In this document: positions 47,513 to 59,316 of the stretch, piece after piece
Layout: each line of letters starts with the position of its first letter
Numbering within the stretch: the first letter of the stretch is position 1
DNA from: Lingula anatina
Taxonomy: Eukaryota > Brachiopoda > Lingulata > Lingulida > Lingulidae
NCBI RefSeq assembly: GCF_001039355.2
Contig: NW_019775456.1
Location: 59,632-123,631, forward strand
Direction of reading: 5' to 3'
DNA: 64,000 nt
The notes under the pieces: model-generated
Seen by the model: the letters and a program-made list of their open reading frames with translations, nothing else
Databases searched by the model: none
What the model was told of the DNA's origin: nothing
Made by a program: the position numbers and the translations under genes

Positions 47513-49390
47513 CCCAGTCTAAGACAGACTGAAATGTTGCATCAATTGGACAAGCAATCATATAATCAGCCAGGCCATATGTACTGCTGGCCTGTCCAAA
47601 TAGGTTTGGGTGTCCAACTGCATAAACTTTTTCGAAAACAAATTCCTAATTGCATGGATTCTGTTGCTCGTACTCCTAATAGTAAGATATGAGAGGGGCT
47701 CCAGGGCCACACAAGGGACAGAATCCTGGAGTATTTGTTGCCACATTCACCAACATAGAAAACCCCAATATCTAGGAATCAGATCCTATCAGAAACCATT
47801 ATTTGGAAACTGTCCTTACCTGCTTTCCAGCCACAGGCCAAACTACTATGGAATGGTTACATGGTCAAATGGTGACTAGAGGGAATCACGCAGCAAAGGC
47901 ATCTGTTATGTCTCTTACTCTGATAGATATAGATCTACAGAAAGAACTGTCATGCATCTACCCCACATTGAAATTAATTTATTCACACGTTTAACAGTTC
48001 AGACCAACCCCCAATAATTACCTTTAATCAACCACTGCACATGGTGGAAGGACCAGACTACTGTTGAAAGTGAACAAGAATCCAATATACTACCATCTCC
48101 AGTTGCAAGGCTTGTTGGCTTCCACATAGAGATGAGGTACCTTTAGTGCATATGTCAACTCATGACAGGGTCAAGACTTTGAGAACTTCTTGAAACTATA
48201 TTTGCTGTCAACACAGTAAGCCACACAATTCCCAGGGAATGCTCTGGCTAGGGCAATGAGGGCCCAGCTATTACTTGATCTATCCCTCATTGCACTTCTC
48301 ATCTAGCTTTTGCGGGATAATGTGCCAGCCACTGTTGCTAAAAACAAGAAGCACAGCACAGTGAAACACAGTGCACAGATGTCATTGAAGGTACATGCAT
48401 GCATTGTCTGGGTGATTTCCAATTGATGGAGACAGAGCCGACATCCAGTTCTCCATTCTTTGGACCATGGTAACATCAGATGTGGGACAGAGTGAATTTT
48501 TGACAAAGATAGACCAGCAACTGGCTGTTGAGAAAACCACTTTTAAAAGTCAAAGAACTGCAAGGTTCAGGGTACAATGTATTGACATTTCCTCTTTGCT
48601 AGAACAGGCAATATAGTCAGATGGGCTTGAAAGTGAAGGTGAGGTCCAGTACATTTTAGATGGTGTGGTACTTCTTCATCACACACCTTGGACTGTTGGA
48701 ATGTGTTGCACACCAGGGAGATATAGGAGAGCTATAGTGTAGCATAAAGGGATCATCTTGGATGTCCCCTCTACTAAGCTATGGTTCTGCACACCTAGTT
48801 TGATCCAATTAACAGTATGAGCACAGCTATCGTCTTCACAGATGAGACGAAGCTGCAGAGTGGAAAAGAAAAAAATTCTTACCAACAAAGAAAACAAACA
48901 AGTTCATTTATTTCCTTGGTGAGAAGTTGGAAGGTGTTGGAGTAAAAAATAATCCAAGTTCCAGGTGATACAGATCTCCATATTTCATTTAAATAAAAAA
49001 AAGTTTATCTGAAGCGCACATCATATGATCATAATCTTCTGAGCCTTGTCCCAAAGCCATAATTGCTCGCAATGTCATTTTCTTGTTTTTGAAGTGAAAC
49101 CTAGGTCATCCCTGGTGAAGACAGTTAGGTACTAATTGACTGGTCAGTTATTTTTTAACTAAGATTCAAATGGAATAAGACATTAAACTAAGTGTAGGGA
49201 CAGGACGGCAATACTTTTTAAGTAGGAAATAATGTCGTTTACCTCAGGCGAGTTTATTTTGGTACATGAATTGGATAAAGAGCTCCTTTAAAATCATTTT
49301 ATTTAAGTCTTTATGTCCTGGCCAATCTAGTACTACAACAGAAAGTGGTAAAAGACCATAAATGTACTTTTGAGCTTATTCTTTATTCAA
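47513..49390. other. Unrecognised middle of the 4.78-kb element
   Basis: Less AT-rich than its surroundings and with short open frames on both strands, as in a decayed coding region. No frame gives a protein I recognise. A worn transposase or captured gene fragment is possible. Confidence 0.4.
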
Positions 49391-50804
49391 TTTTTTACTT
49401 CAAATTTGGTAATTTGTAGCCGCCATTTTAGTTTTGGTGGCCATTTTGTATTTTGTTGAGGCTATCTGCATTTGATTTATTTGGAGAGAAGTGGCACAAC
49501 ATCCCTTTATGCATTTTGTACCATTTTTACAAGCTTTTGTTGAAACCACCTGGAGCAAATTTGCACCTACTAACTGTAGATCTCTGTGCTGGCGGCCATT
49601 TTTGATTTTCCTCAAAAAATACCTTTTCCACTACTTGGATTTTTCTAGATTTTTAATATGATCATATGGACCACTCAAAGACTAAAAAAAAACATACTAC
49701 AATTTTTTTGCAATTAGCCCCGGGTTAAACCATTTTTTTCTTAGACTAACGAGGAAGAAACATTTCACTAATAGACTGAACAGGCCAATCGCATTTAGAA
49801 CTGCTGTCTGTGAGTTCTGTGTCGTCTCGACTAAGTAATTGGCTTAAATAGGCTGTAACTCGTGGAGGGCGCTTAGGCATACTGCATCCAATCACCTTTG
49901 AGCACGTGATGGAAGGAAGCAGTTTAAGAAAATTGCGTCACCTTAAACACATAATGATAAATGGAAATTTATATGTATTTCTTCATACATGAAAACACAC
50001 CCTTTCAGTTGTGAAATTAGTGTTTTCTTTACTTCAAACTTTAATAATATACCATATTTGCATGTATTTACGACGGCGCTAATTTTCATACTATTACATG
50101 GGTTCCCATGCTCGTTTCCCTCGGTCAATTCCAATCGTGAGTGCATTCTTTATCGCACCACTGATGTAATTGTATAAATCTCTTTTGATAACATGTTTTT
50201 TTAGCTATACAATAATACTTTGGCAATAATTTAAGCACGTATCCTGAATCTAAAAGAGTAAAATATATTTAGTAAGTTCTCATATTTGGATAGTTTTCAA
50301 AGTTCAGATTCTAGCTGTAAGCAACGTCATAGAAATCATTGTTTGATGGCGAAATCAACAAAGCAATAAGTACATCACGTTACTTATACTTTAAAGTTTT
50401 CGAATTTATTAAACAAAATTTCATTCAAATCTGCACATGTAATTTTTGATAGTCATTAAACATTTAATGTACCTTTACTGTTTCTTCTTTAATTCCCGAC
50501 ATATTGATATTGATTAAGTCATAGTTACAGAGACGGCAGTTAACAGACGTGGTGACACGTGCAGGCGGGCTTCCCATAAACTGATAACAATGTGCTATCA
50601 TTGATAGCACCAGTTAGCATCATGTTATACAGCTGACAAGCGGGTATTGCAGCATATTGATGCTGGTTTATTCTTGTTAAAATACACATCTGAACACTTT
50701 ACAGGAACATATTATTGGAAGAAGAATCAGGATGTCTGTTTACAATCCTATGCATAATACATTCTTGGTCAAAAAGGTTGTCCCAGTCACTCTTAATTTT
50801 TACG

Positions 50805-50805
<1 letters not shown>

Positions 50806-50875
<70 letters not shown>
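50806..50875. repeat. TA microsatellite
   Basis: About 35 TA units just 3' of EF-hand copy 3. Confidence 0.95.
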
Positions 50876-50877
<2 letters not shown>

Positions 50878-50982
50878 TGCATAGTAACCATACCTAAGTC
50901 ACAGAAAAAAAATAGAGCCTTCAACCCGAAAATCATGCGTGCACTAATGACACATATTATTATTCATGGGTTTCCCTGCATT

Positions 50983-52125
50983 TCACGGGCCGAAAAATGG
51001 AGATTCCTTATTTTTGTTGAGGAAATAATCAACGATTGCTTTGGCAAACTCCTCCTTTTCAATGCAGTTATTATGGTTTTCATCAGTAAAACCAAACGAT
51101 GAATTGATGCCCTGATGAACGTTGTATACTGCAAGGTAGTCCCTGTGTTCATCAATACTACGCTTTCCATTGTCATCATAATCTGCTATATCAAATATCT
51201 TTCTGGACGTAGTATTTAACGATTTTGCTGCGAAAGCGGGATTTAAAAGATCGATGCGCACGTGTATCGAAATGAAGTCATCCAGGTCGAAAACACTTTC
51301 GTATTCATGCATCCTCTGGAACAGACCAAAAGGTTGACCAGAGTCTTGAAACAGTATCGTTGAAACCATTGATTTTGTCTGCCAGAAAATATACTTTGGC
51401 TCTTTCAACAGGAATATCAACATACTCATGGCGGTTCACAATGCCGTCATTGTCAGCATCCAATAATGCAAAAAAGCGTTCCATTTTAGCACGCCATTCA
51501 GCCGGCAGGCCCTGAAAGTAATTGGCTACTATTAACAATTTGATCTGCAAAAAACTAATATTCAAATGTAAAACAACTGGAACGATAGCAATAAACCATA
51601 GCTTATTCTGTCAGAGTCCGTTTTAGGAATACGTTTCATACCCCTTTTCAACACCGGCTACGAATTCCACGAACTGCCAGATATTAATAAATGGCAGGGT
51701 TTTTACTTTGATCGGGATAATTATTTTAAGTTCCTCACTGATTCTTATGTCAATCAGTTCAAAATGTTGTTTAAAATAGTTTATATTCATTCAGTTATAA
51801 ATAATTCTATCACGACAGCAATGACCTAAACTTAAACTCCCCCTCAACCAAGATGCAAAACAGACATTTTAAACGTGACTCACATTTTATTAAATACCTT
51901 CATGTGTATATTCAATACTATACACTATACTATACACTAACTGAGCGGGTGCTTTATTGTGTTAACTCAGTACTTAGGTTCAGCTATATGTGGGAGCAAG
52001 GCATAAAACAAACGGAACGTGAGCCTTACCTTCAGACGATTCTGAACTCCAGAACAGAGTCTCCCAAGTACATAAGCAACCACCATTAGCAACCAAAACA
52101 CACGTGGGAAAGACATTTTAGTCAT
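50983..52125 (-). pseudogene. EF-hand protein, cluster copy 3, frameshifted by a 4-base insertion
   Basis: Exon 1 is 52125-52030 (32 codons, signal FPRVFWLLMVVAYVLG) with donor AAG|GTAAGG. Exon 2 is 51511-50983, which is 529 nt against 525 in copies 1 and 2. The extra GCAT near 51308-51316 creates an early stop right after SVPED. Downstream the other frame is intact to the normal end. The last EF loop has also decayed (DENHNNCIEKEE lacks the central Gly). The conserved 5' block is missing because a fragment of copy 4 abuts 22 bp upstream of the ATG. Confidence 0.82.
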
Positions 52126-52147
52126 ATACTGAGCAAGATCATCGATT

Positions 52148-54227
52148 TTAGATCAGGGTTCTATGCGTTCTGAAGTCATCCAGGTCGAAAACACTTTCGT
52201 ATTCATCCTCTGGAACAGACCAAAATGTAGACCAGAGTCTGGTAACAGTATCGTTAAAATCATTGATTTTGTCTGCCAGAAAATATACTTTGGCTCTTTC
52301 AACGGGAATATCAACATACTCGTGGCGGTTCACAATTCCGTCATTGTCAGCATCCAGTATGGCGAAAACGAGTTCCATTTTGGCACACCATTCAGCCGGC
52401 AGGCCCTGAAAGTTATTGGCTACTATTAACAATTTGATATGCAAAAAAATAATTTTCAAATGTCAAACAACTGGAACGATAGCAATAAACCATAGCTTAT
52501 TCTGTTAGGGTCCGTTAAAGGTACACGTTTCATACCCTTTTTCAACATCGGTTACGAATTCCACGAACCGCCAGATATTGATAAATCGCAGGGTTTTTAC
52601 TTAAATCGGGCTTATACTTTTAAGTTTCTCACTGATTCTTATTGATTGTCTGTCAATTCTTGCAATTCTTGAGAGAACGTGAAATCGGGACAAAGGTGTT
52701 GAGCTGTTCAACATTTTGTTAAAAAATATTAAATATTTATTCAATTATGAATAAATCTATCACGACAACAATGGCCCAAACTTAAACGCCTTCTCAACCA
52801 AGATGCAAAACAGACATTTAAAACGTGACTCACATTATATTAAATACCTTGATGCGTATATTTAACACTCAAGTGACCGAGTGGGGTCATTTACGACCCC
52901 AGCCATATGATTTAATGTGCCATCTCTTTATTTTTTATTCGAATTTTCTTTCCTTGCATGAGTTTGTCAGTCTACTAATCCTACACACTTTCACAGTTTT
53001 TTGTAGGGATCGACCAATTAGTATGGCGTATACATCACAAACTCTTGTGGGGTCATTTATGACCCCAAAGAGAAGCATTGGTTTTTAAATATTAGTTTTT
53101 AAATTTTATTCAAATGTTTTGCCCACGCAACACTGACAGAAAAATGTCACATGCATGTGCTTCATGCAACCAGCCAGTGTGCCCAAAACATAGGCACAAA
53201 TAACTGGTTTGTGAAGATTGTGCTTGAAGTGTTACCAATAGTGCATCGCTGAATCTAATTTCAGTAGCTTTGTTGGAACTTGTTCTCATAACTGGGTCTC
53301 TCATTTTGGCGGTTACAATTTTCGGGTATTTTGAAAATCTAAAGAATTCTGTTGATATCATATTATACATATATTAACAAATTGTTTGTGTGGATTTTGT
53401 TTTATACACAGATGTGGTAGTAACATACATGTAGGTTGATTGAATGTGTTCTGAGTAGTATGACTTCCTTACCAGCATTAGGGTATTCCCTATTCAGCAA
53501 GTAAGCTAATTATTCTTATTGAAGTTAGCAGGATGCTATCTCAACATAAGTCAAAATATTTCTACTCAAAGTAATTTTGTAATGTACTTTTTTCATTTAG
53601 TGTGGCAAATAAAAAGAGAAATATTTCTGCAAGTGGAGACTGACAAGAACTGTCGAAATACCGGTGTAAAGTTGTTCTTATAATCTGTGCTTGGTTATCT
53701 CATGCAATCAAAGCATTATTACCAAATACTTATTACAATAGATCATTATAAAATACTTGTCTTAAATCCTGGGAGTAGTATAGGTGTGATGAACCCTCAA
53801 CAGCCTTTTATAATAAGGATCCCTGTACAGAGCACAATGGGGTCATAGATGACCCCACTTGGTCATTTCAGTAAGTAAAATAGCTTGGTCTCTTGAGGGT
53901 TAATACTATACACTATACTATACACTAACTAGAATGCTTCATTATGCACTTACTGTGATGCCTGTCAATTCAAAAAAAGAGCAACAATAAACCGTATCGA
54001 CCTCATTCTCATCCACCATGTAGGTGGTTATCATTATTTGGTCTCGACATGTTTTGAATACACCAGTCAGTTGGGTGGGTGCTTTATTATGTCAACCCAA
54101 TACTCTGGTTCAGTATTTGTGTGAGCCTTACCTTCAGACGATTCTGAGCTCCAGAAGAGTGGCTCCCAAGTATATAAGTAACAACCAACATCAAGCAAAA
54201 CACACGTGGAAAAAACATTTTAGTCAT
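52148..54227 (-). pseudogene. EF-hand protein, cluster copy 4, 3'-truncated
   Basis: Exon 1 is 54227-54132 (32 codons, FFPRVFCLMLVVTYILG) with donor AAG|GTAAGG. Exon 2 starts at 52405 and is normal through the first EF loop (DADNDGIVNRHE) and SVPEDEYESVFDLDDF. It then breaks off near 52170 and runs into sequence homologous to the 5' flank of another copy. EF3 and EF4 are lost. A piggyBac-like MITE sits in its intron. Unequal exchange or deletion between neighbouring copies explains the junction. Confidence 0.82.
52866..53899 (+). mobile_element. piggyBac-like non-autonomous element (copy B)
   Basis: 1,034 bp between TTAA at 52862-52865 and 53900-53903. Its first base triplet is CAC instead of CCC. 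It is otherwise the same as copies A and C and lies in the intron of EF-hand copy 4. Confidence 0.88.
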
Positions 54228-54672
54228 ATTCTGAGCAAAACTGTCGCCTTTTCATAAACGTTCTATGCGTTCTGTGCCGCCTGGAATAAGTGAATGATTT
54301 AAAAAGACTGTTACTCGTGGATGGTGCAAAGGTAAAATGCATCCAATCAGCTTCATGAACGTGATAGATGGGGGTAGTTTAAGGAAACAGCGCACGATTA
54401 AATACGTAATGATGATGGTATATGGTTTATTTCTTTATAGATGAAAAAGCGCCATTTTGTTTGTGTGATTGTTTTTTTGTCTAAAAACTTAATAAAATAC
54501 CTACTTTACAAATACATTTGTTTACGACTGCGCTTATTTTCCTACTAAATCAGAGGTTCCCATGCTCGTTGCCCTAGATCAGTGCCATTCGTAGGTACCT
54601 TCTTTCTCTCACCACTTGTGTAATTCTATAAATCTCCGTTGATAACATGATTTTGGTCAATTAGTTATTTAA

Positions 54673-55704
54673 CCCTCAAGTGACCGAGTGGGGTCATTTA
54701 CGACCCCAGCCATATGATTTAATGTGCCATCTCTTTATTTTTTATTCGAATTTTCTTTCCTTGCATGAGTTTGTCAGTCTACTAATCCTACACACTTTCA
54801 CAGTTTTTTGTAGGGATCAACCAATTAGTGTGGCGTATACATCAAAAACTCTTGTGGGGTCATTTATGACCCCAAAGAGAAGCATTTGTTTTTACATATT
54901 AGTTTTAAAATTTTATTCAAATGTTTTGCCCAAGCAACACTGACAGGAAAATGTCACATGCATGTGCTTCAAGCAACCAGCCAGTGTGCCCAAAACAGGC
55001 ACAAATAAGTGGTTTGTGAAGATTGTGCTTGAAGTGTTACTAATAGTGCATCGCTGAATCTAATTTCAGTAGCTTTGTTGGAACTTGTTCTCATAACAGG
55101 GTCTCTCATTTTGACGGTTACAATTTTCGGGTATTTCTGAAATCTAAATAATTCTGTCGATATCATATTATACATATATTAACAAATTGTTTGTGTGGAT
55201 TTTGTTTTATACACAGCTGTGGTAGTAACATACATGTAGGTTGATTGAATGTGTTCTGAGTAGTATGACTTCCTTACCAGCATTAGGGTATTCCCTACTC
55301 AGCAAGTCAGCTAATTATTCTTATTGAAGTTAGCAGGATGCTATCTCAACATAAATCAAAATATTTTTACTCAAAGTAATTTTGTAATGTACTTATTTCA
55401 TTTAGTGTGGCAAATAAAAAGAGAAATATTTCTGCAAGTGGAAACTGACAATGACTGTCTAAATACCGGTGTAATGTTGTTCTTAAAATCTGTGCTTGGT
55501 TATTTCATGCAATAAAAGTATTATTACCAAATACTTATTACATTAGATCATTATAAATCACTTGTCTTAAATCCTGGGAGTAGTATGGGTGTGATAAAGC
55601 CTCAACAGCCTTTTATAATAAGGATCCCTGTACAGAGCACAATGGGGTCATAGATGACCCCACTTGGTCATTTCAGTCAGTAAAATAGCTTGGTCTCTTG
55701 AGGG
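54673..55704 (+). mobile_element. piggyBac-like non-autonomous element (copy C)
   Basis: 1,032 bp between TTAA at 54669-54672 and 55705-55708, with termini CCCTCAAGTGACCGAG and the inverse of CCCTCAAGAGACCAAG. It is highly similar to copy B and in the same orientation. Confidence 0.88.
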
Positions 55705-55929
55705 TTAATAATCATCCACGAAACAATAAAGCACGTATCCAGAGATCCTGAATCTAAAAATAAATTAAATATATATTTAGTATGTTGTCATATTTGGACA
55801 GTTATCACAATTCAGATTCTAGCTGTAATCAACGTCATAGAAATTATTGTCTGATGGCGAAATCAATTAACCAATAAGAACATCACGTGCCGTTGATGTT
55901 TTCAGTTTATTTGCATTTCAGCTGGTATA

Positions 55930-57119
55930 AAGTCTCGGTCACAACTTGCCGTACGGGCTCTTACGGGCTCTTATTTTGCGCAGAATCTCACGTGCAACGC
56001 AAGTCTCTCTTGCGAAATTTGGAGTTCGCAGTCAGCCCGTATGCACGTACGGAGGATGTTTGACATGTCGAAAAGATCCTACGAACCTACGAATAATCTG
56101 CGAACAGCGAGGCTGCAAACGTACCTTGCTTCACTCGCAAAGAGTTTGCAAGTGAGAGGTGAGTGGTCCAAGACGCACGTCGCAAGCAATGGAGGAGCAA
56201 GTGCCTTTTGCGTGTTGAGTACGAGACACGCCCTCACAATTAACGACCAAAGTCGAAAGCACCGCGGAAGTGCGTCGCACGTGCGTCACCCCTACGCCAG
56301 TAGAATAAAAGGTGTACTCCCGACGCACGCTCGTGTCTCAACCCGCAAGAAAACGCAGTAGATACTCCAGCGCAGTAGACTACTGCAATCATACTGCAAA
56401 CATGCCTCAAAGCTGCTTCGAGTAGGGAGCTCATTAGCATATTTGAAACATGCTTCTAACATGCTGCTAATCTACTGCATAAATGCTCCTCCTCTGTACA
56501 ACCCTATGTAAATTTTGAAGTAGAATTGCAGTAGGCTATACTGCATTTCTACTGCAAATATGCTCCACACCACTACTGCTTTAATGCTTCTTTGCTACTT
56601 CGATACTACTACATTTTCGTGCGGGAAAAATGAATGCAGATCGTACAACCTGTGCAACATTTTTTTAAAATTTCGGATTTTGCTTAATTCAGCTTCTAAT
56701 ATGCCTTCAAAAGGCAAAAAACCAACTTAGAAAGCAGAAAAAGGGGAGAAAGAAGTAGAAAGAAGGGGAGAACATGCAGTACGCAAAACTGACCTACGCG
56801 GTTAGTACGTCATCACAAGTGTGTGAGGCAAGTGTGAAGCAAAATGGAACTACTTTCGCTGTGCGTTGATTTCTCTACAATGGTGTTGAGCGCGAGCCAC
56901 GTACGCAGGTAGAAAGACAAACTCAAGAAATGAGTACAATTTCCACAGCCCCTGCACCTTGCAATTAGCGTTCCTGCTTGGAAGGACATCTCATTTAGCC
57001 CCTGAAACTCGCAAGGCAGATTTTCGTCTACCTCTAAGACCTCCACGGCTTCTACTGCACGCAAAATTCGCAGGGGACGTACGATCCTAAAATTCGTGCG
57101 TCCGGTTGTGACCTTGGCT
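55930..57119. mobile_element. TIR element with GGTCACAACCGG-type ends, copy 2, with a nested MITE
   Basis: Ends AAGTCTCGGTCACAAC and CCGGTTGTGACCTTGGCT match copy 1 at 21422-21775, as does the sequence just inside each end (TTTTGCGCAGAATCTCAC; ATTCGCAGGGGACGTACG). It is longer than copy 1 and contains the CTACTGCA-rich MITE. Confidence 0.75.
56342..56625 (+). mobile_element. CTACTGCA-rich MITE, complete copy
   Basis: 284 bp, from CCCGCAAGAAAACGCAGTAG to CTACATTTTCGTGCGGG, so both ends carry the CCCGCA..GAAAA inverted repeat. It is nested within the 55930-57119 element. Confidence 0.78.
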
Positions 57120-59316
57120 GAACTGAATGTCACTCCTATTTAAAGGCTTTGAATTTATTTAATAAACGTTCATTCCAATTCGTTCATGCAATTTTTATAA
57201 TCATTAAACATATGATATGAATGTACTGTTTTTCCCCGGCCATATTGATATTGATATTGATTAAGTCATAGTAACAGAGACGGCAGTGAACAGACTGGGT
57301 AACACGTATAGACGGGCTTCCCATAGACTGATAACAATGTACTAACACTGATAGTACCAGTCAGCATCATGTTATACAACTGACAAGCGGGCATTGCAAC
57401 ATCGTGATGGTGGCTTATTCTAGAAAGTTAAATGGCGGGAGAACCAGACACATGCGGCAGTCTACTTAAATGTCCAAGAAATTGTTCGACCACTGTACTG
57501 CGATTGAGTTTTCTAGAGACTGAAGTGAAATGAGTACGAAAGTTGTAGGTACTGTATTGTACCGACTAATTGTTTTAAACATAAAATTGGCTGAATTGTT
57601 ATTCATGTGGATGCTTTCAAAAAGGAGCTGGTACTAGCGGCTACACAAGTGGGAACTAAATTGTTTGCAAGCATGCCTGTGTCTCCAGTGCAAGACTTCC
57701 GCATAAAATACATCTAGATTACTGTTGCCCAGTTGACCGAAAAGATCAAACAAAGTCGGCCCGAGTCTTGGATATTGTGTGCCAGAACAACCCTCAACCC
57801 AGAAACCAAAAATTCTGAATAGCTTTCACGGGCCAGTGTGCAGCTGTTTTCAAAGTCACATAAATTATTTTTGACGGTGAGAACAACGAATCAATAAAAC
57901 TTTTTTTCTTGCATCAAATTTGCGGTATACATTTCATGTGTCTTTTTCCTGTCACATAGATATTGGGAAAGTCATAATTATAAAGGCGGTTAGTTGTGAA
58001 TAGACCGAGTGACAAGTGCAGACGGGTTTTTCATAGACTGAATATTATGATCTTATGTGCATTGGAGATACCAGTAAACAAAGTATAATACAAACGACAC
58101 GCTAGTATTGCAACATGATGCTGCCTCACACTTGTCAAAGTACACATTTAAACACTTTTCATCGACCTGTTAACTAGAATGATAAACAGCTGTAAATCAT
58201 TTTAAATATTGTTTTTTATTTCATATAACATATCTGACATGGCTCGTGGTACAGAAATGCAAAAGACCTTTGAAGATATCCCTATTTTATACCATTTTAA
58301 AGTAATTTATTGCATGCTTCAAGTCAAATATGAGGTTTCACGGTGATTATCACAGGAGTGAAATGGTAATTAAATGAAAAATACACCACCAATGTCACCG
58401 AATTTACACATCAGTTAGAATCTGCACTGAACATAGGTTCATTTAAGGCCACGTGCCAAGTAGCATTTGTCTATACCTCATGCCGCTATTATATCCTAAT
58501 ATCAGAGCTCAAATATGGTTGGTCCATGTCTTCAGGACATTGCGTTTCTGCAGTACCTCACTATTTTACATCTGTGTATTTTTAATACTTTTATTTTTTA
58601 ATGCTGGGTATAAATGAGAACAGTACAGTAAAGTAAACATGTACAGTAAACATGAATAAGTCATAGAAAAAAAAATAGAGCCTTTAACCCGAAAGCCATG
58701 CATGCACTAATGGGATATTGTTACTTATGGGTTTCCCTACATTTTACGGGCCGAAACATGGAGACTTCTTATTTTTGTTGAGGAAATAATCAACCTTTGC
58801 TTTGGCGAACTCTTCGTTTAAATGAGGCCATTGTGGTTTTCATCAGAAAGCCAAACGATTAATTGATGCCCTGGTGAACGTTTAATACTGCAAGGTAGTC
58901 CCGGTGTGAACGGAATGGTAGTCCTAGTAACGCAAGTTCGACTGGACACTAAGTCCTGGGAACGTAAGTCCTAGGTCTAGCGTTGCTAGGAATGGAGGTC
59001 CTAGGACATACGTTACTAGGATTTAACGTCCGTAGGACAACAGTTACCAAGGAATGCATGTCTCACCGCCAGGAATCTAAGTCCGGATGGGACCTGTTAT
59101 CCTGATTTACACTAGGAATATATGTCCGCTACCATTTTTCTCTCGCACTTTAAGTGAGTGATAGATAGATAGATAACTAATATAATATTACCATTACTTT
59201 TGAAATATTTCACCTAAACAAATACAATAGAATAAAAAAGGTATATGAAGAATAACACTTGTTACATTTGCATATATTTATTTAAGTTTTTCACATTTTT
59301 TTTTTCAGTTCTTTAT

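Larger units (their letters stand above)
44966..49748. mobile_element. 4.78-kb inserted element with inverted ends and three tandem 740-bp repeats
   Basis: Bounded by ACG on both sides (44963-44965 and 49749-49751). The ends are imperfect inverted repeats (TAGACTAG / CTTAGACTA, then GAAAAAAATGG..TAACCC and CTAATTGCAAAAAAATTGTA). The left part is three head-to-tail repeats: about 44,995-45,735, 45,736-46,474 and 46,475-47,175. They carry AAGATGGCCGCC and CAATATGGCCGCC words. The right end (about 49,395-49,748) carries related sequence in inverse orientation. The middle includes a small MITE (47305-47512) and unrecognised sequence. No transposase was recognised, so it is probably non-autonomous; the superfamily is unknown. 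Confidence 0.7.
44895..49773 (-). pseudogene. EF-hand copy 2, signal-peptide exon split by an insertion
   Basis: The right-hand piece starts at ATG (near 49768) with codons for MFLPR. The left-hand piece (44965 to about 44895) continues VFGLLLVVVHVMG to the donor AAG|GTTAGC. Removing 44966-49748 plus one copy of the 3-base flank ACG restores a single open exon homologous to exon 1 of copies 1, 3 and 4. Stops inside the element prevent read-through. Confidence 0.75.

Noticed and set aside
44895-49773. The 4.8-kb insertion being spliced out as an intron of EF-hand copy 2
   Set aside because: GT and CAG candidates exist at both edges, but every combination tried shifts the frame or meets a TAG.
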